Shown here: piece after piece, positions 52,430 to 54,213 of the stretch
Layout of the letters: every line of letters starts with the position of its first letter
Numbering within the stretch: the stretch's first letter is position 1
DNA from: Pseudomonas sp. SJZ079
Lineage (GTDB): Bacteria > Pseudomonadota > Gammaproteobacteria > Pseudomonadales > Pseudomonadaceae
Length of the DNA stretch: 54,213 bases
NCBI RefSeq assembly: GCF_007993865.1
Contig: NZ_VIUH01000030.1
Coordinates: 1-54,213 of the forward strand
Direction of reading: 5' to 3'
The notes under the pieces: model-generated
Database searches by the model: none
Told to the model about the DNA's origin: nothing
Seen by the model: the letters and a program-made list of their open reading frames with translations, nothing else
Translations under genes and position numbers: made by a program

Positions 52430-53074
52430 ATGAGCAGTATTCGCGAACGCAACAAAGAGCTGATCCTGCGCGCGGCCAGTGAAGAGTTCGCCGACAAGGG
52501 CTTTGCTGCAACCAAGACCAGTGATATCGCCGCCAAGGCCGGTCTGCCTAAGCCCAACGTCTATTACTACTTCAAGTCGAAGGAAAACCTCTACCGCGAG
52601 GTGCTCGAGAGCATCATCGAGCCGTTGCTCGCCGCCTCCACCCCGTTCAACCAGCCGGGCCATCCCGCCGAAGTGCTCAAGGCCTATATCCGCTCGAAGA
52701 TCCGCATCTCGCGCGAACTGCCCTCAGCCTCCAAGGTGTTCGCCAGCGAGATCATGCACGGCGCACCGCACCTGAGCAGTGAGCAGGCCGAGCAACTCAA
52801 CGCCCAGGCCAAGCACAACATCTCCTGCATCCAGCGCTGGATCGACCAGGGCCTGATGGCCAAGGTCGACCCGCATCATCTGATGTTCAGCATCTGGGCC
52901 GCGACCCAGACCTATGCCGATTTCGATTGGCAGATTGCAACTGTCACCGGCAAAGCCAGCCTCAGCGACGAAGACTATGAAGCCGCCGCGCAAACCATCA
53001 TCCGCCTGGTGATCAAGGGCTGTGAGATCGAGACAAGCGTGGCCAGCCCCTCGGAGCAGGTCAGCAACGCCTAA
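52430..53074 (+). CDS. TetR-family regulator, RutR-like
   Basis: This 214-residue regulator has an N-terminal TetR helix-turn-helix (about 12-55: LILRAASEEFADKGFAATKTSDIAAKAGLPKPNVYYYFKSKENLY) and a RutR-type ligand domain. Segments AYIRSKIRISRELPSASKVFASEIMHGAPHL and DPHHLMFSIWAATQTYADFDWQIATVTGK match E. coli RutR closely. I chose the ATG at 52430; the upstream in-frame ATG at 52379 adds a proline/arginine-rich stretch. It probably binds the TGAC-N6-GTCA sites in this window, including its own control region. The effector, uracil for RutR, may here be a purine or a breakdown product. Confidence 0.93.
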   Translation: MSSIRERNKELILRAASEEFADKGFAATKTSDIAAKAGLPKPNVYYYFKSKENLYREVLESIIEPLLAASTPFNQPGHPAEVLKAYIRSKIRISRELPSASKVFASEIMHGAPHLSSEQAEQLNAQAKHNISCIQRWIDQGLMAKVDPHHLMFSIWAATQTYADFDWQIATVTGKASLSDEDYEAAAQTIIRLVIKGCEIETSVASPSEQVSNA

Positions 53075-53309
53075 CTACTGAAGGCCAGGCATGCACCTGA
53101 GCCAATCGGCTCTCGACTGCATCACCTGCAGGCTCCAGCCGCATTGTACTGCTGGGCCTGGCCAAGGGCGTATGCACTGCAATGTACTTCCCGGTGAGCC
53201 GCATCCCTGCTTGCCAACCCGGGGAACAGACCCTGCCCGTGACGCTTTCGATTGTCGCGGACATAGCCTGCTGCTACAGAGCTAATGCAGCACTGCCTGT
53301 TAGTGGCGG

Positions 53310-53750
53310 TTAAGCCACGACGCCGGGATCGGCCTGCAAGCCCACCGACTCCACCGCGATAATGGCGCACTGCTCATCGATGTCCGAGGTATCGCCGGTG
53401 ATACCGATGGCACCGATCACCTCGCCCCGCTCGTCACGAATCAATACACCGCCCGGCGCCGGTACCAGGTTGCCGTCGGCCAGGTTGTTCACCGCACCGA
53501 TGAATGCCGGGCGCAACTGCGCATCGGCAGCGATCAGGCGCGAGCCCTTACCCAGCGCCACTGCGCCCCAAGCCTTGCCGATGGCGATCTGCGGACGCAG
53601 CAGGCTTGCGCCATCTTCACGCTGCAGGCTGATCAGGTGACCGCCGGCATCCAGTACCGCAACGGTCAGAGGCGCCGCGGAAATTTCCCGCCCCATAGCC
53701 AGGGCGCGGTTACTGATGGCGGTTGCGGTGTGCAGAGTCAACGTACTCAT
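53310..53750 (-). CDS. GlcG/HbpS-family protein
   Basis: This 146-residue protein belongs to the GlcG/HbpS family of small heme- or ligand-binding proteins of uncertain role. Motifs are LTVAVLDAGGHLISLQREDGA near the start and APGGVLIRDERGEVIGAIGITGD near the end. GlcG members are often encoded beside glyoxylate and glycolate genes, which fits its divergent pairing with gcl. I chose the ATG at 53750, seven bases after GAAGGG; an upstream frame extends to 53834. Confidence 0.87.
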   Translation of the reverse strand: MSTLTLHTATAISNRALAMGREISAAPLTVAVLDAGGHLISLQREDGASLLRPQIAIGKAWGAVALGKGSRLIAADAQLRPAFIGAVNNLADGNLVPAPGGVLIRDERGEVIGAIGITGDTSDIDEQCAIIAVESVGLQADPGVVA

Positions 53751-53903
53751 AGGTAGCCCTTCTTCAATAGTGATAAGTCGAACGAAACACCTGACGGAAC
53801 GCTGTCGCCGATACATGACGTCAGCCGCAGGCAATCAAAAGCTGACAATCACTATCCCACCAGAAACAAAAAACTCAACAATTAAATACAATCACATTAC
53901 TCT

Positions 53904-53913
53904 TTGTATACAC
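53904..53913. promoter_or_regulatory. TTGT-N2-ACAA-like site, GlcG side
   Basis: TTGTATACAC, one mismatch from the palindrome, 154 bases upstream of the GlcG-like gene. Confidence 0.5.
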
Positions 53914-54007
53914 ATAAATAGATAGTTCTCATGCCTTGCCGCGTCGCCTAGCTCAAACGGGCGTTTTAAAGATTTTCCGGCAAGCACCTTCGTTAGCCGA
54001 AAATTTG

Positions 54008-54037
54008 TTGACCTCTGAGTCATGAGCTGAATAGAAT
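54008..54037 (+). promoter_or_regulatory. gcl promoter with RutR-type operator over the -35
   Basis: TTGACC (54008-54013, five of six) and TAGAAT (54032-54037, five of six) are 18 bases apart. TGAC-CTCTGA-GTCA (54009-54022) covers the -35, exactly as at the xdhA promoter. Confidence 0.68.
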
Positions 54038-54052
54038 CCTTGCAAAGCATTT

Positions 54053-54062
54053 TTGTATACAA
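54053..54062. promoter_or_regulatory. TTGT-N2-ACAA operator downstream of the gcl promoter
   Basis: TTGTATACAA, perfect, about 10-20 bases past the expected transcription start and 26 bases before the gcl start codon; a position where a bound repressor would block elongation. Confidence 0.7.
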
Positions 54063-54088
54063 TCTTATAACAAACGAGGCACAAGATA

Positions 54089-54213
54089 ATGGCCAGAATG
54101 AGAGCAATCGAAGCCGCCGTACTGGTGATGCGCCGCGAAGGCGTTGACACGGCGTTCGGCATTCCCGGCGCGGCGATCAACCCGCTGTACGCCGCCCTGC
54201 AGAAAGTCGGTGG
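54089..54213 (+). CDS. gcl: Glyoxylate carboligase, N-terminal part (cut by the window edge)
   Basis: The first 41 codons are present: MARMRAIEAAVLVMRREGVDTAFGIPGAAINPLYAALQK, which matches the start of thiamine-diphosphate-dependent tartronate-semialdehyde synthase (E. coli Gcl: [32 protein letters not shown]). The enzyme condenses two glyoxylate molecules. It would use the glyoxylate that AllA releases. The rest lies beyond the window. A GAGG stands about ten bases before the ATG. Confidence 0.93.
   Translation, partial: MARMRAIEAAVLVMRREGVDTAFGIPGAAINPLYAALQKVG

Larger units (their letters stand above)
53751..54088. other. Divergent control region of the GlcG-like gene and gcl
   Basis: No gene is supported. 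The region holds three operators (53904, 54009 and 54053), described below. It is AT-rich on the right. Confidence 0.6.

Noticed and set aside
53091..53285. Short frame between the TetR and GlcG-like genes
   Set aside because: No ribosome site, Cys/His-rich random-looking product and no overlap with any recognised family.

Overview
The window looks like a piece of a Pseudomonas chromosome. It is GC-rich and densely coding. Its left part (hybrid kinase, fabA, fabB, MCP, dienelactone hydrolase, htpG, two thioesterases, DUF599, brnQ) follows, as far as I recall it, the gene neighbourhood around fabAB and htpG in P. aeruginosa. Its right part is an unusually complete purine-catabolic region. I saw no rRNA, tRNA, CRISPR array, prophage or insertion sequence.

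Layout. 0.4-4.7 kb: a small exported protein overlapping a BarA/GacS-like hybrid kinase, then fabA-fabB. 4.7-9.3 kb: an MddA-like membrane methyltransferase and a response regulator/multi-PAS hybrid kinase pair. 9.3-21.1 kb: mostly minus-strand housekeeping genes (MCP, DUF3859, amidohydrolase, dienelactone hydrolase, htpG, conserved membrane protein, two hotdog thioesterases, MAPEG, DUF599, brnQ). 21.7-28.1 kb: xdhA-xdhB-(58-codon ORF)-xdhC-guaD. 28.2-31.8 kb: GntR/FCD regulator, AzgA-type purine permease, LysE-type exporter. 32.3-34.2 kb: a dCache chemoreceptor. 34.4-39.6 kb: hiuH, puuE-uraD-alc-allA-puuD. 39.9-45.9 kb: a KefB/YbaL-type antiporter, then a duplicated NCS2 permease plus Tsx/OmpK-like channel module whose second permease has been gutted. 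46.3-50.2 kb: allantoin racemase and two NCS1 transporters. 50.3-54.2 kb: a lone periplasmic binding protein, moaA, a RutR-like TetR regulator, a GlcG-like protein and the start of gcl.

The genes form one pathway. Channels and permeases bring in purines and allantoin. GuaD and XdhABC make urate, with MoaA feeding molybdopterin to XdhB. PuuD, HiuH and UraD convert urate to allantoin, HpxA racemises it, PuuE, Alc and AllA split it to glyoxylate and two urea, and Gcl starts glyoxylate assimilation.

The most interesting signal is in the promoters, not the genes. Two operator families recur. Family 1 is TGAC-N6-GTCA, the half-sites and spacing of the E. coli RutR operator; I find seven perfect copies before xdhA (two), the AzgA-type permease, the second NCS2 copy, hpxA, moaA/rutR-like and gcl. 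Family 2 is TTGT-N2-ACAA, with eight perfect and two near copies, proposed here as the operator of the GntR/FCD protein. The sites tend to lie on -35 or -10 elements or near the expected start of transcription. The window therefore appears to hold a two-regulator purine regulon that includes molybdenum-cofactor synthesis and glyoxylate assimilation. This is inference from reading the sequence; all positions were counted by eye.
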